DNA from: Bacillota bacterium
GTDB lineage: Bacteria > Bacillota > Clostridia > Lachnospirales > Lachnospiraceae
Reading direction: 5' to 3'
Length of the DNA stretch: 14,521 bases
Assembly: GCA_023392995.1 (NCBI GenBank)
Contig: JAEWMZ010000230.1
Location: 1 to 14,521, forward strand
The position numbers were made by a program, and so were the translations under genes. The notes under the pieces were generated by a model. That model searched no databases, had not been told where the DNA came from, and worked only from the letters and a program-made list of their open reading frames with translations. Shown piece by piece: positions 6,516-14,521 of this stretch (position 1 is the first letter of the stretch; every line of letters begins with the position of its first letter).

Positions 6516-6568
6516 ACTGTTTTTTTTGCAATTGGTTCTAAAATATGATGATCAAAGGGAGTGAATCT

Positions 6569-6730
6569 ATGAGTAAACAGTCAAATCAAAGATATAAAAA
6601 AGAAAAAGAGAGTGAACATTTAAATAAGGCAGGCATCGATATTACGGCAACACATTCTGAAAAAGACAATTTAAATAAAGAAAAGCTTCATAATGAATAC
6701 AATTCATTTGGTAAACCCTCCGGTAAATAA
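6569..6730 (+). CDS. Small hydrophilic protein of unknown function (53 residues)
   Basis: AAAGGGAG (6554-6561) lies seven bases before the ATG at 6569, supporting real translation from there and not from the in-frame ATG at 6545. The product is highly charged and polar (rich in Lys, Glu, Asn, Ser and His), with no membrane segment, no cysteine and no hydrophobic core, so it may be disordered. The C-terminus reads NEYNSFGKPSGK. I do not recognise a family; size and composition recall small spore or stress proteins of Firmicutes, but no signature supports that. It stands alone, divergent from the chemoreceptor gene and convergent with kdpE, with a long inverted repeat beyond its stop. Confidence 0.55.
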   Translation: MSKQSNQRYKKEKESEHLNKAGIDITATHSEKDNLNKEKLHNEYNSFGKPSGK

Positions 6731-6762
6731 GCTATCGAGATAGACTTGTCGGAAGGCACCTA

Positions 6763-6856
6763 ATAGACGATCATACGAGATGATTCTCAGGGAAAGGCAT
6801 ACTCTTTTTACTGTTTTTATGCTTATTCCTGAGAATCCTCTCGCATGTCTGTCTAT
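6763..6856. repeat. Long imperfect inverted repeat between the small gene and kdpE
   Basis: Arms of 29 bases (6763-6791 and 6828-6856) pair at 24 positions; the inner 16 (CGAGATGATTCTCAGG against 6828-6843) have one mismatch. GCATA (6797-6801) and TATGC (6818-6822) extend the stem in the loop. The outer right arm covers the kdpE stop codon. There is no T-run directly after either arm, so it is not a standard intrinsic terminator, although it could stabilise or end both convergent transcripts. A degenerate palindromic mobile element is another reading. Confidence 0.72.
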
Positions 6857-7548
6857 ACTTCTTCCGTCATGCGGTATCCAACCCCGACTTCAGTATGAAT
6901 ATACTTTGGTTCGGCCGGGTTTTCCTCAATTTTACGTCTTATATTCGCCATATTTACTCTTAATGCGTTATGCTCATTCGTATACGGTCCCCATATTTCT
7001 TTACAGATATAGTCCAGTGTAAGTACCCTTCCCATATTTTTTGCAAGCAATATCAGAATCTTATATTCAATGGGTGTCAGGTGAATCAGCTCATCGTTCC
7101 TGGTTATTTTTCTCTTTCCCAAGTCAATCACCAGCTCTCCTATACGGAACGTTTCTGATTCATTTGGCTGATAGCTCTTTTGCCGATGACGGATTGCTGT
7201 TCTGATCCGAGCCAACAGCTCCAGCGTGCCAAAGGGCTTTGTCACATAATCATCAGCTCCCAAATCCAGCGCCCTTACCTTCTCCGCCTCATCGGCTCTC
7301 GCCGTTACTACGATAACGGGAACCTCCGACCATTGACGAATCTGGGTTAAAACCTCCAGTCCATCTATATCCGGCAGCCCCAGATCAAGAAGAATTAAAT
7401 CCGGTCCATATGCTGCTGTCAGGGAAACCGCCTCCTTCCCCTTCTGACACTTGATGACCTGATAGTCATTTGACGTAAGTACTGTGGTCATGAAATTACT
7501 AATTCCCTTTTCATCCTCAACGATTAAAATTTGTTGTTTATTATTCAT
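6853..7548 (-). CDS. kdpE: KdpE, potassium-operon response regulator (OmpR/PhoB type)
   Basis: This cytosolic DNA-binding regulator is phosphorylated by KdpD and activates kdp transcription under potassium limitation or osmotic stress. The receiver domain (about 5-115) has the acidic pair in ILIVEDE, the phospho-acceptor Asp in LILLDLGLPD, the switch Thr in VVTARAD and the Lys of VTKPF. The winged-helix effector domain follows (about 130-230; HLTPIEYKILILLAKNMGRV and the ending GVGYRM). The ATG at 7548 is chosen because AGGAAG lies eight bases upstream; a GTG at 7557 would add three residues but GGAA abuts it. The start overlaps the end of kdpD by eight bases, so translation is probably coupled. 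It is the last gene of the operon, and its stop lies in the arm of an inverted repeat. Pairing with kdpD gives the name. Confidence 0.95.
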   Translation of the reverse strand: MNNKQQILIVEDEKGISNFMTTVLTSNDYQVIKCQKGKEAVSLTAAYGPDLILLDLGLPDIDGLEVLTQIRQWSEVPVIVVTARADEAEKVRALDLGADDYVTKPFGTLELLARIRTAIRHRQKSYQPNESETFRIGELVIDLGKRKITRNDELIHLTPIEYKILILLAKNMGRVLTLDYICKEIWGPYTNEHNALRVNMANIRRKIEENPAEPKYIHTEVGVGYRMTEEV

Positions 7549-10246
7549 CCTGGTCACTTCCTGTTATAGGTAATATAAAACGAAATACTGCACCGCTATC
7601 CATGTTATTTTCGGCATCAATTGTTCCTCCATGTGCCTGAATGATGGAGCGGCAGATGGAAAGACCGATTCCCATTCCGCGGGAGGAATCGGCAGTTTTA
7701 CTCTTCCCAGAAGAATAGCCTTCAAACAGGGTTGGAAATTCCTCCGGGGCAATCCCCTTCCCGTGATCACTTACTGTAAACACTGCATTTTCTCCAGCCT
7801 TTGTTACCAGTAATTCAATTGGAGCTTCCTCCTTTGAATGCTTGATCGCATTTTCCAGCAGGTTAATAATTACCTGCTCAATTAAGGTCGCATCCATAGG
7901 CACGATTAACAGCTCCTCGGGAACCTTCACTTTAATATGATATCCTTTGTACTTATTACGTACTCTGGTCAGCGATTCCGAAACAACTTCTTCTACCGCT
8001 TGAGGTGTTTTTTTAACACTCATGGCTGCTTTGTTAATCCGGGTTATGGATAGCAGATTTTCTACCATTCGGATCAGCCACTGGGAATCCTCCCTAATAT
8101 CCAGTAATAATTTATCCCGTGTTGCTTCATCCAGGTCTGACTTATTCTCCAATAATACCGAAGATGCTCCGGTTATGGCTGTTAAAGGTGTTCGAAGATC
8201 ATGGGAGATGGCTCGGAGCAGATTACTTCTCATGATCTCCTTCTCCGATTCGATCATAATATGGCGCTGCTCGTCGGACAGCCGCTGCCGCTCCAGAGCC
8301 ATTGCTACAAGGGAGGTAATCATTCTTAAAAAGGTTCGATTATCGTGATTGAGCGTATTGTTTTCCTCACAAGATATTCCAAGCACGCCAAGTACATTCC
8401 CCTGAGACAGAATGGGCATGTAAAAACCCGCTGCGCCCATCAACGTATCTGTACCCGCACCTGCCCGTTTTTTGTTCACAAATACCCAATGGGCAACTGC
8501 TTCCTCCTCCGGGCTTCGCAGCAGAGAGTGTGTCCCTTCCCCATCCCCTTCCAGAAGATATCCCCGCTTTCCATTTACCGGGTCTTCACTATAAAAAATG
8601 GCAGTTCTTCCAAAGATGGAGGTAATATATTCTATTGTAAGCTTTATGATATGATCCAGCCCTCTGGTGGCTAAAAGCTTTTTATTAATCTCGTACAATA
8701 CCTCTGTCTTTCTTTCCCTGGTAACAGCCGCCTTTGCCTGGGTTTTCACACGAACCACCATGGTACTGGTTAGTAAGGCTACCAGCAGCATAATGAAAAA
8801 GGTAATGGGATATCCGGGTTGTATGGTATCAAAGGTTAGATACGGCTTTACGAAAAAGAAATCCAAGGCCAGAACACTGAATATTGATCCCAGAATTCCG
8901 TAGGCATATCCTGTTGTGACCTTTGCCATCATCAAAACAGCCAGAATAAATATCATAATGATATTGACATCTCCAGTGTCATATCTTTGGAGGAATACGG
9001 ACACAATTACCGCTGCTGCAAGCAATGCTATGCTTTTTAAAGTGTCCTTCCAGGAAAAATAGAGGTTCTCCCGCCATTGAAACTGCTTACGCAGCTTACT
9101 TGTTCTTGCCATATCATTATCCGGGATAATGTAGATCTCTGTATTCGATAGCTCCTGAATTAATTGATCCTCAAGATCTATCTTAAAAAATCCGGTAACA
9201 TTTCTTTTTCTCCTGCTCTTTCCAATTACGATATTGGTGATTCCCGTTAATCTGGAATATTCTGCAATCGTCGCAGCAATATCAAAGCCGCTTAAAGTAA
9301 CAATCTGAGCTCCAAGCCTAGCCGCAAGCTCCATATGGTCACGAATATTCTTCTGCTGCTCCGGGGTTAAATTCTGCTGCTCCAAATTCTCTACATAAAG
9401 TACAGTCCAGGGTGCATGAAAGGCTTCTGCTGTTCTTGCAGTCCACCGGATACATTTCGCAGAGGAAGGCGAGGGACTCATACATACCATAAAACGCTGA
9501 CTAACCGTCTTTTCTGTATGACTGTATTCATTCAGGTTCTCGTTGCCGATTCGTTCTGTCACCTTACGCAGTGCAATCTCTCTGAGCAGCCTTAAATTTT
9601 CCTTGGAAAAAAAGTTCTGCATGGCGGTAGCAGCCTGATCTGCCCGGTAAACCTTTCCCTCTTCGAATCTGCGGAGCAGCTCCTCCGGAGCAATATCAAT
9701 CAAACGAACCAGATCCGCCTGGTCAAAGACATAATCCGGTATTGTTTCCTTTACCGATATTTTTGTTATGCTTTCCACCACGTCGTTCAGACTTTCGATA
9801 TGTTGAACATTTACTGTTGTATATACATTGATTCCAGCATTCAAAAGCTCCTCAATATCCTGATATCTCTTTCTATTACGCACTCCTCCCCCATTGGTAT
9901 GAGCCAGCTCATCCACCAATATAGTGTCGGGATGCCGCTTTAAAGCAGACTCCAGATCAAATTCCTTCAGCTGAATTCCTTTATAGTATAGTTCCAGAGG
10001 TGGAATGGAGGGCAGCCCTTCTAATTGGAGCAGTGTCTCAGGGCGGGTATGAGGCTCAACATATCCTGCTACCACATCTACACCCTTTTTATACTGCTCC
10101 TGGGCTTCATCTAACATAGCATAGGTCTTCCCCACTCCTGCGGCATAACCTAAGAATATCTTAAGCTTGCCTCTTTGCTCTGCTTCTTCGGAAATACTTT
10201 TTAACAGCACATCGGGGTCAGGCCGATGATCACCGAGCGTATCCAT
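7541..10246 (-). CDS. kdpD: KdpD, potassium-sensing membrane histidine kinase
   Basis: Domains in order (numbering from the GTG at 10252; subtract two for the chosen start): N-terminal KdpD domain (about 28-238) with Walker A GYAAGVGKT (35-43) and Walker B ILVDE (111-115); a universal-stress-protein-like domain (about 250-380), the site where cyclic di-AMP binds in studied Gram-positive KdpDs; four membrane helices (about 405-500); a GAF-like domain (520-655); HisKA with the phospho-acceptor His684 in AISHDLRTPL; and HATPase with N-box INLLENAIKHS, DHGKGI and GMGIGLS. All catalytic motifs are intact, so it should phosphorylate KdpE. After HTN the usual (A/V)PG(S)RH segment reads GGGVRNRKR, a mild deviation. 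The ATG at 10246 is chosen: AAGGAG lies eight bases before it but only two before the GTG. The 187-base gap to kdpC holds a palindromic element. Confidence 0.96.
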   Translation of the reverse strand: MDTLGDHRPDPDVLLKSISEEAEQRGKLKIFLGYAAGVGKTYAMLDEAQEQYKKGVDVVAGYVEPHTRPETLLQLEGLPSIPPLELYYKGIQLKEFDLESALKRHPDTILVDELAHTNGGGVRNRKRYQDIEELLNAGINVYTTVNVQHIESLNDVVESITKISVKETIPDYVFDQADLVRLIDIAPEELLRRFEEGKVYRADQAATAMQNFFSKENLRLLREIALRKVTERIGNENLNEYSHTEKTVSQRFMVCMSPSPSSAKCIRWTARTAEAFHAPWTVLYVENLEQQNLTPEQQKNIRDHMELAARLGAQIVTLSGFDIAATIAEYSRLTGITNIVIGKSRRKRNVTGFFKIDLEDQLIQELSNTEIYIIPDNDMARTSKLRKQFQWRENLYFSWKDTLKSIALLAAAVIVSVFLQRYDTGDVNIIMIFILAVLMMAKVTTGYAYGILGSIFSVLALDFFFVKPYLTFDTIQPGYPITFFIMLLVALLTSTMVVRVKTQAKAAVTRERKTEVLYEINKKLLATRGLDHIIKLTIEYITSIFGRTAIFYSEDPVNGKRGYLLEGDGEGTHSLLRSPEEEAVAHWVFVNKKRAGAGTDTLMGAAGFYMPILSQGNVLGVLGISCEENNTLNHDNRTFLRMITSLVAMALERQRLSDEQRHIMIESEKEIMRSNLLRAISHDLRTPLTAITGASSVLLENKSDLDEATRDKLLLDIREDSQWLIRMVENLLSITRINKAAMSVKKTPQAVEEVVSESLTRVRNKYKGYHIKVKVPEELLIVPMDATLIEQVIINLLENAIKHSKEEAPIELLVTKAGENAVFTVSDHGKGIAPEEFPTLFEGYSSGKSKTADSSRGMGIGLSICRSIIQAHGGTIDAENNMDSGAVFRFILPITGSDQDE

Positions 10247-10264
10247 CTCCACCTCTCCTTTCTA

Positions 10265-10439
10265 TAAACCTTTATTTCAGACAATTGCGAAACAATATAG
10301 TTTTTGTAATTGTATGCACAACATATACTATTCCTTCGCTCCAACGCTTCCTTCTGGCTTAGCTTCCACTTCGAAACAGTATATGTTGGTATACAATAGC
10401 TTAAGTTTCTGAGTTTCGCAATTACCTAAACCTTTATTT
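10265..10439. mobile_element. MITE-like palindromic insertion with 13-bp flanking direct repeats between kdpC and kdpD
   Basis: TAAACCTTTATTT occurs at 10265-10277 and 10427-10439 as a perfect 13-bp direct repeat. Between the copies, 149 bases (10278-10426) form a large imperfect palindrome. Outer arms AATTGCGAAAC (10283-10293) and GTTTCGCAATT (10413-10423) are perfect; inner arms 10309-10329 and 10378-10397 pair at about 18 of 21 positions; the loop is 10330-10377. There is no reading frame of note. This is the structure of a non-autonomous miniature transposable element with its target duplication. The right-hand repeat contains the kdpC stop codon. Removing the element and one repeat leaves 25 bases between the kdpC stop and the kdpD ATG, including the kdpD ribosome binding site. 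It cannot move by itself; the parent transposase is not in the window. Confidence 0.78.
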
Positions 10440-10997
10440 ATATTTGCCATCCAGTGCAAGATTCACCTTTAAGACATTCACCGATGGTTCACCGAAGATT
10501 CCCAAGTACCGTTTTGTGGTATAGCTTCGAATAATCTCTTCCACTATCTTCTCGTCCAATCCTCTAGCCAAGGCAATCCGGGAAACCTGATACTGCGCTG
10601 CCTCCGGCGAGATATTCGGATCTGCTCCGCTGCCGGAGCCATAGATTAAATCCGCCGGAATCTCCTTTTTATTACCCGGATCAAACTCCTTCCACCACTT
10701 CATTCTCTCCTCTGCCAGCTTTCTTAATTCATCACTGGTGGGAGACAGATTCGAGGTTCCCATTGGCCGCCCGATCAGATACTCAGGCTTCATAAACTCC
10801 TGCGCGATTAGCTCAGAACCAGCCTTCTGCTTAGTTCCATCACTTAGTGTCACAGTAATTATACTGCCGTTTGCCTTGTCTGGAAACAGGAATTGTCCGA
10901 TCCCTGTTATGATCCCAGTATACAATAAACCGCACACAACTGTAAATATCAGTATGCAAACAATGGCTGGCCTTACTTCCTTTATTATATTCTTCAT
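10434..10997 (-). CDS. kdpC: KdpC, accessory subunit of the potassium-transporting ATPase
   Basis: KdpC is the single-span subunit that completes the KdpFABC pump and raises its nucleotide affinity. The 187-residue product matches the usual length of about 190. One membrane helix (about 10-34) is followed by an extracytoplasmic domain with ANGSII (42-47), SNLSPTS (82-88) and the signature GSGSGADPNISPEAAQYQVS (120-139). It starts at ATG 10997; the AG-rich stretch GAGGTAGG overlaps the kdpB stop, and the gap is nine bases, so the genes are translated from one message. The stop codon lies within a 13-bp repeat flanking the palindromic element, so the insertion left the coding sequence intact. 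Confidence 0.96.
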   Translation of the reverse strand: MKNIIKEVRPAIVCILIFTVVCGLLYTGIITGIGQFLFPDKANGSIITVTLSDGTKQKAGSELIAQEFMKPEYLIGRPMGTSNLSPTSDELRKLAEERMKWWKEFDPGNKKEIPADLIYGSGSGADPNISPEAAQYQVSRIALARGLDEKIVEEIIRSYTTKRYLGIFGEPSVNVLKVNLALDGKYK

Positions 10998-11006
10998 ATT
11001 CCTACC

Positions 11007-13061
11007 TCATACAAGACCGCACAGGGTCAAACTAATATCAATCAGCTTTATAGCGAGAAACGGCGCCACAATGCCTCCAAGCCCATAAATCATCAGATTA
11101 CGGGACAGCAATTGATTTGCCGGCAGCTCGCGGTACTTCACACCTTTTAAAGCAAGGGGGATCAAAGCTACAATGATGAGTGCATTATAAATGATTGCTG
11201 ACAAGATAGCGCTTCTGGTACTGGTTAACCCCATAAAATTAAGTACTGCCATCTGGGGATAGATGCCAAAGAACAAAACGGGAATAATGGCAAAATACTT
11301 TGCTACGTCGTTCGCTACGCTAAAGGTTGTCAAGGCTCCTCTGGTCATCAAAAGCTGCTTCCCAATCCGCACGATGTCAATGAGCTTTGTGGGGCTGGAG
11401 TCCAAATCCACCATATTGCCCGCCTCCTTCGCCGCCTGTGTTCCTGAATTCATTGCCACTGCCACGTCCGCCTGAGCAAGTGCGGGTGCATCATTGGTTC
11501 CATCACCGGTCATTGCCACCATATGTCCTTTTGTCTGATAATCACGAATCAGCTTCAGCTTTGCCTCCGGGGTTGCCTCTGCCAGAAAGTCATCTACCCC
11601 TGCTTCGGCAGCGATAGCAGCTGCTGTCATTGGATTATCCCCGGTGATCATTATGGTCTTAATCCCCATCCTGCGCAAATCCTCAAACCGTTCCTTTACT
11701 CCATTTTTAACAATGTCCTTAAGATAAATAACCCCCAGAACCTTACCGTCCGCTGCTACCACCAAGGGTGTACCGCCTTTTCCTGCAACTTCTTTCACGA
11801 TATGACTGCATTCCTCCGGGTAGCTGCCGTTCCTTTGGAGCACATAGTTTTGTATTGCATCCGCAGCCCCCTTTCTTATCTCTTTTCCCTGATAATCGAT
11901 TCCGCTGATTCTGGTCTTCGCTGAGAATTCAATAAAGGTAGCACCCAGCTTTGTCAGTTCCCTGGCTCTGATGCCAAACCGTTCTTTCGCTAATACTACG
12001 ATACTTCGCCCCTCTGCTGTCTCGTCTGCAATCGAAGCAAGCTGCGCTGCGTCGGCAAGCTCCTGCTCCTTTACACCCTTTACCGGAATAAACTCGCTGG
12101 CCTGCCGATTTCCAAGGGTGATGGTTCCTGTCTTATCCAGCAGCAGTACATCTACGTCTCCTGCTGCTTCAATTGCACGACCGCTCATGGCAAGAACATT
12201 TGCCTGATTTAAACGGCTCATCCCTGCTATTCCGATGGAGGAGAGAAGAGCCCCGATGGTAGTGGGTGCCAGACAAATAAGTAGTGCTATGATATTCGTA
12301 AGTGAGATTGCTGAACCATTCCCAGCAAGCTTGCTGGAAAAGTCAGTAAAGGGTAATAAGGTTGCGGTGACCACTAAAAAGATGATCGTCAGCGTTACCA
12401 AAAGAATTTGCAGTGCAATCTCATTGGGAGTCTTTTTCCTGGAGGCGCCCTCAACCATAGCTATCATCTTATCTAAAAAGCTTTCTCCGGCCTCTGCCGT
12501 AACCCTTACCACCAGCCAGTCGGAGATCACAGTCGTACCGCCTGTCACTGCACTACGATCGCCCCCGGACTCCCGAATTACCGGAGCCGACTCTCCCGTG
12601 ATGGCACTTTCATCTACCGAAGCCACACCTTCGATCACCTCTCCGTCCATGGGAATCTGCTCCCCAGCAGACACATAGAAGATATCTCCTCGTTTTAAAC
12701 TATTTGATATGACCTCCGTAAAATCCTCAGGATGCTCCTTGCTTTTTAGCTTCTTTGCCTTAACATCCTTTCTGGCACTGCGAAGGGAATCCGCCTGTGC
12801 TCTTCCTCTCCCCTCCGCAATTGACTCGGCAAAGTTGGCAAATAGTACGGTAAACCAGAGAATCAGTGCGATTGCTAAGGTATACCAGGCATTTTCATCC
12901 CGGATACCTAAGAAACTAATTAAATACAGCATTGTTGTCATAATCGCGCCAATATAAACTACCAGCATCACCGGATTTTTAAGCTGTACCGCCGGTGAAA
13001 GCTTTGCAAAGGACTGACTTATTGCATCTGCCCATATTTTATGATCCATTTTTTTATTCAT
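11007..13061 (-). CDS. kdpB: KdpB, catalytic P-type ATPase subunit of the potassium pump
   Basis: KdpB hydrolyses ATP to drive high-affinity K+ uptake in the KdpFABC complex of the cytoplasmic membrane. In the 684-residue product Asp309 of DKTGT is the phosphorylated residue. TGES (155-158) is the actuator-domain dephosphorylation loop, and its Ser158 corresponds to the serine whose phosphorylation inhibits the E. coli pump. APTTIG (265-270) is in the membrane helix that takes part in transport, MITGDNP (471-477) and GDGTNDAPA (519-527) are the hinge motifs, and GRSIVVLA (351-358) lies in the nucleotide-binding domain. Membrane helices are near 30-50, 58-80, 215-240, 252-275, 575-600, 605-640 and 655-682. 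The nine-base gap to kdpA and a weak AGGGTGA before the ATG suggest coupled translation. No damage is seen. Confidence 0.98.
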   Translation of the reverse strand: MNKKMDHKIWADAISQSFAKLSPAVQLKNPVMLVVYIGAIMTTMLYLISFLGIRDENAWYTLAIALILWFTVLFANFAESIAEGRGRAQADSLRSARKDVKAKKLKSKEHPEDFTEVISNSLKRGDIFYVSAGEQIPMDGEVIEGVASVDESAITGESAPVIRESGGDRSAVTGGTTVISDWLVVRVTAEAGESFLDKMIAMVEGASRKKTPNEIALQILLVTLTIIFLVVTATLLPFTDFSSKLAGNGSAISLTNIIALLICLAPTTIGALLSSIGIAGMSRLNQANVLAMSGRAIEAAGDVDVLLLDKTGTITLGNRQASEFIPVKGVKEQELADAAQLASIADETAEGRSIVVLAKERFGIRARELTKLGATFIEFSAKTRISGIDYQGKEIRKGAADAIQNYVLQRNGSYPEECSHIVKEVAGKGGTPLVVAADGKVLGVIYLKDIVKNGVKERFEDLRRMGIKTIMITGDNPMTAAAIAAEAGVDDFLAEATPEAKLKLIRDYQTKGHMVAMTGDGTNDAPALAQADVAVAMNSGTQAAKEAGNMVDLDSSPTKLIDIVRIGKQLLMTRGALTTFSVANDVAKYFAIIPVLFFGIYPQMAVLNFMGLTSTRSAILSAIIYNALIIVALIPLALKGVKYRELPANQLLSRNLMIYGLGGIVAPFLAIKLIDISLTLCGLV

Positions 13062-13070
13062 AGCATCACC

Positions 13071-14521
13071 CTATTTCATAGTTGTAAAATAATCCGCAAT
13101 AGGCCCTAGGGCTAAAGCGGGAAGAAAACTAAGTGCACCAACAATCAATATAATCGAGATTAGTAATCCAACGAACATGGTATTCGTTGTAGAGAGTGTT
13201 CCCTCCGAGGCGGTCACTGTTTTTTTATCTGCCAGATTCCCTGCAAGACCAATCGTAGCCACCATTGGCAGGAAACGAACAATCAGCATGATGATTCCGC
13301 CTAGCACATTGGTAAACATCGTATTCGCCTGATATCCCCCAAAGGAACTTCCATTATTATTCGCCATGGAGGTGAAGGCATAGAGCACTTCTGAGAATCC
13401 ATGTGCTCCCCTGTTGGTCAGCCAGGAGTACACCTGGGGATTCAGAACCGCTGCTGCAGTTCCAAGAAGCGTCAACAGGGGCGGTGCCAGAATGATTAAG
13501 CAGACCATCTTCATATCAAAGGGCTCTATCTTTTTACCCAGGTATTCCGGTGTCCGTCCAACCATAAGACCTGCTATAAAAACAGTGAGCAGCACAAAGG
13601 CTAACATTCCATATAATCCGCTGCCAACTCCTCCGAAGACGATTTCTCCAAGCTGCATAAGGAATAAGAGGACCATTCCTCCAAGGGGTGTAAAGCTGTC
13701 ATGCATGGAATTCACCGAGCCATTGGAGGCAGCCGTTGTAGCCGCTGCCCATAGTGCAGAACCTCCGATGCCGTGCACCGTCTCTTTTCCTTCCATATTT
13801 CCTGCATTACTTATTCCTTCAAAGGTGATAGCTCCATATTTCTCACAGATCGTTACAACCGTTAGTGCAGCAGCAAATAAAATCATCATTACCATTAATA
13901 TGGTTCTTCCCTGTCTTGAATCCCTGACAGCCCTGCCAAAGGATACACATAATGCAGTCGGAAGCAGTAAGATCGCCAGCAGCTCCAACACATTGGAAAA
14001 GGCTGTTGGATTCTCAAAAGGATAAGCCGAGTTCATCCCAAAGAAGCCGCCACCGTTGGTTCCCAGCTGCTTAATCGCGATCTGACTTGCTGCCGGTCCC
14101 AAGGGGAGGAACTGGGAGGCTCCGTCTTCTAGAGTACGAATCTCCGTGTAACCGGAAAAGGTTTGGACAACTCCCTGGGATATTAACAGAACCGCTAAAA
14201 TCATTGACAGTGGAAGCAGAATATATAAAATCGCCCTGACTAAATCATGCCAAAAGCATCCAATGGTTTTCTTATTCTTTGCTGTAAAGCCTCTGATTAA
14301 GGCAAATAGTACAGCAATGCCCACTCCGGCAGAAATAAAATTCTGTACCGTCAGTCCAATTGCCTGGGTAAAATAAGATAAGGTGCTCTCTCCGGAATAT
14401 GCCTGCCAGTTTGTGTTGGTGACAAAGCTAACCGCCGTATTAAAGGCCAAATCCCAGCTGACCGCCTTCAGCTTCTCCGGATTAAAAGGCATCACTCCTT
14501 GAAGCAGCAGGAGAAGGAATA
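13071..14521 (-). CDS. kdpA: KdpA, potassium-binding channel-like subunit (N-terminus outside window)
   Basis: KdpA selects and takes up K+ through a four-fold repeat structure related to K+ channels, and passes it to KdpB. The frame is open to the window edge: reading in from base 14521 it gives FLLLLLQGVMPFNPEKL, which matches the family sequence just before SWDLAFNTAVSF. A GTG/ATG at 14495-14490 is therefore internal, and about 80-90 N-terminal residues plus kdpF, if present, lie outside. Visible pore segments are VTNTNWQAYSG, LGTNGGGFFGMNSAYPFENP, TTAASNGSVNSMHDS and MANNNGSSFGGYQAN. It ends ALGPIADYFTTMK. It is followed after nine bases by kdpB. The operon promoter and any riboswitch (some Gram-positive kdp operons carry a cyclic di-AMP ydaO-type leader) would be outside the window and cannot be judged. 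Confidence 0.97.
   Translation of the reverse strand, partial: FLLLLLQGVMPFNPEKLKAVSWDLAFNTAVSFVTNTNWQAYSGESTLSYFTQAIGLTVQNFISAGVGIAVLFALIRGFTAKNKKTIGCFWHDLVRAILYILLPLSMILAVLLISQGVVQTFSGYTEIRTLEDGASQFLPLGPAASQIAIKQLGTNGGGFFGMNSAYPFENPTAFSNVLELLAILLLPTALCVSFGRAVRDSRQGRTILMVMMILFAAALTVVTICEKYGAITFEGISNAGNMEGKETVHGIGGSALWAAATTAASNGSVNSMHDSFTPLGGMVLLFLMQLGEIVFGGVGSGLYGMLAFVLLTVFIAGLMVGRTPEYLGKKIEPFDMKMVCLIILAPPLLTLLGTAAAVLNPQVYSWLTNRGAHGFSEVLYAFTSMANNNGSSFGGYQANTMFTNVLGGIIMLIVRFLPMVATIGLAGNLADKKTVTASEGTLSTTNTMFVGLLISIILIVGALSFLPALALGPIADYFTTMK

Noticed and set aside
6380..6545. Riboswitch or structured RNA in the gap before the small gene
   Set aside because: I found only an 11-bp tandem duplication and T-runs, with no stem set resembling a known riboswitch.
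13414..14025. Plus-strand 203-codon frame opposite kdpA
   Set aside because: It is a shadow of a highly conserved gene; long antisense frames are common opposite such sequence.
14490..14495. GTG/ATG as the true start of kdpA
   Set aside because: The preceding codons to the window edge continue the conserved KdpA sequence, so this is internal and the gene is cut by the window.

Overview
The window looks like chromosomal DNA of a low-to-moderate GC, Gram-positive anaerobe of the class Clostridia, most likely a Lachnospiraceae relative. The basis is protein character (a Firmicutes-type short peptide deformylase, a KdpD with a GAF segment), strong AGGAGG-type ribosome binding sites, sigma-A type promoters and AT-rich intergenic spacers. 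The genus assignment is inference; no rRNA or other taxonomic marker is present.

Layout, left to right. (1) 1-577, plus strand: the tail of an XRE-type regulator overlapping def (peptide deformylase), closed by a strong hairpin terminator (610-690) that appears to contain both ends of a vanished IS3-like element. (2) 768-1193 plus: a YdcZ/DUF606-type DMT membrane protein, tail-to-tail with (3) an IlvD/Edd-family dehydratase, 1190-2935 minus, whose sequence favours a sugar-acid dehydratase. (4) A 488-base AT-rich divergent spacer with a 24-bp tandem repeat ends in a clear promoter carrying two identical palindromic operators. These drive (5) a tetR-like regulator and an overlapping flavoprotein with a compact four-cysteine motif. 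(6) A six-helix membrane chemoreceptor on the minus strand, with an extended -10 promoter, meets that operon tail-to-tail. (7) A 53-residue unknown hydrophilic protein on the plus strand is followed by a long inverted repeat. (8) From 14521 down to 6853 on the minus strand lies a high-affinity potassium uptake operon, kdpA (N-terminus outside the window)-kdpB-kdpC-kdpD-kdpE.

KdpA (K+ channel-like subunit), KdpB (P-type ATPase) and KdpC (accessory subunit) form the pump; KdpD/KdpE is the sensor kinase and response regulator that normally induces it. All catalytic motifs visible are intact. kdpC and kdpD are separated by a 149-bp palindromic, MITE-like element flanked by a 13-bp direct repeat. 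Removing the element and one repeat copy restores a compact 25-nt junction, so it is probably an insertion into a formerly tight operon. This is the most notable structure in the window.

I see no RNA genes, CRISPR arrays, phage genes or intact transposases, and no convincing undescribed multi-gene system. The best leads are small-scale: the kdpC-kdpD element, the double operator, the 24-bp repeat upstream of the dehydratase, and the regulator-flavoprotein pair.
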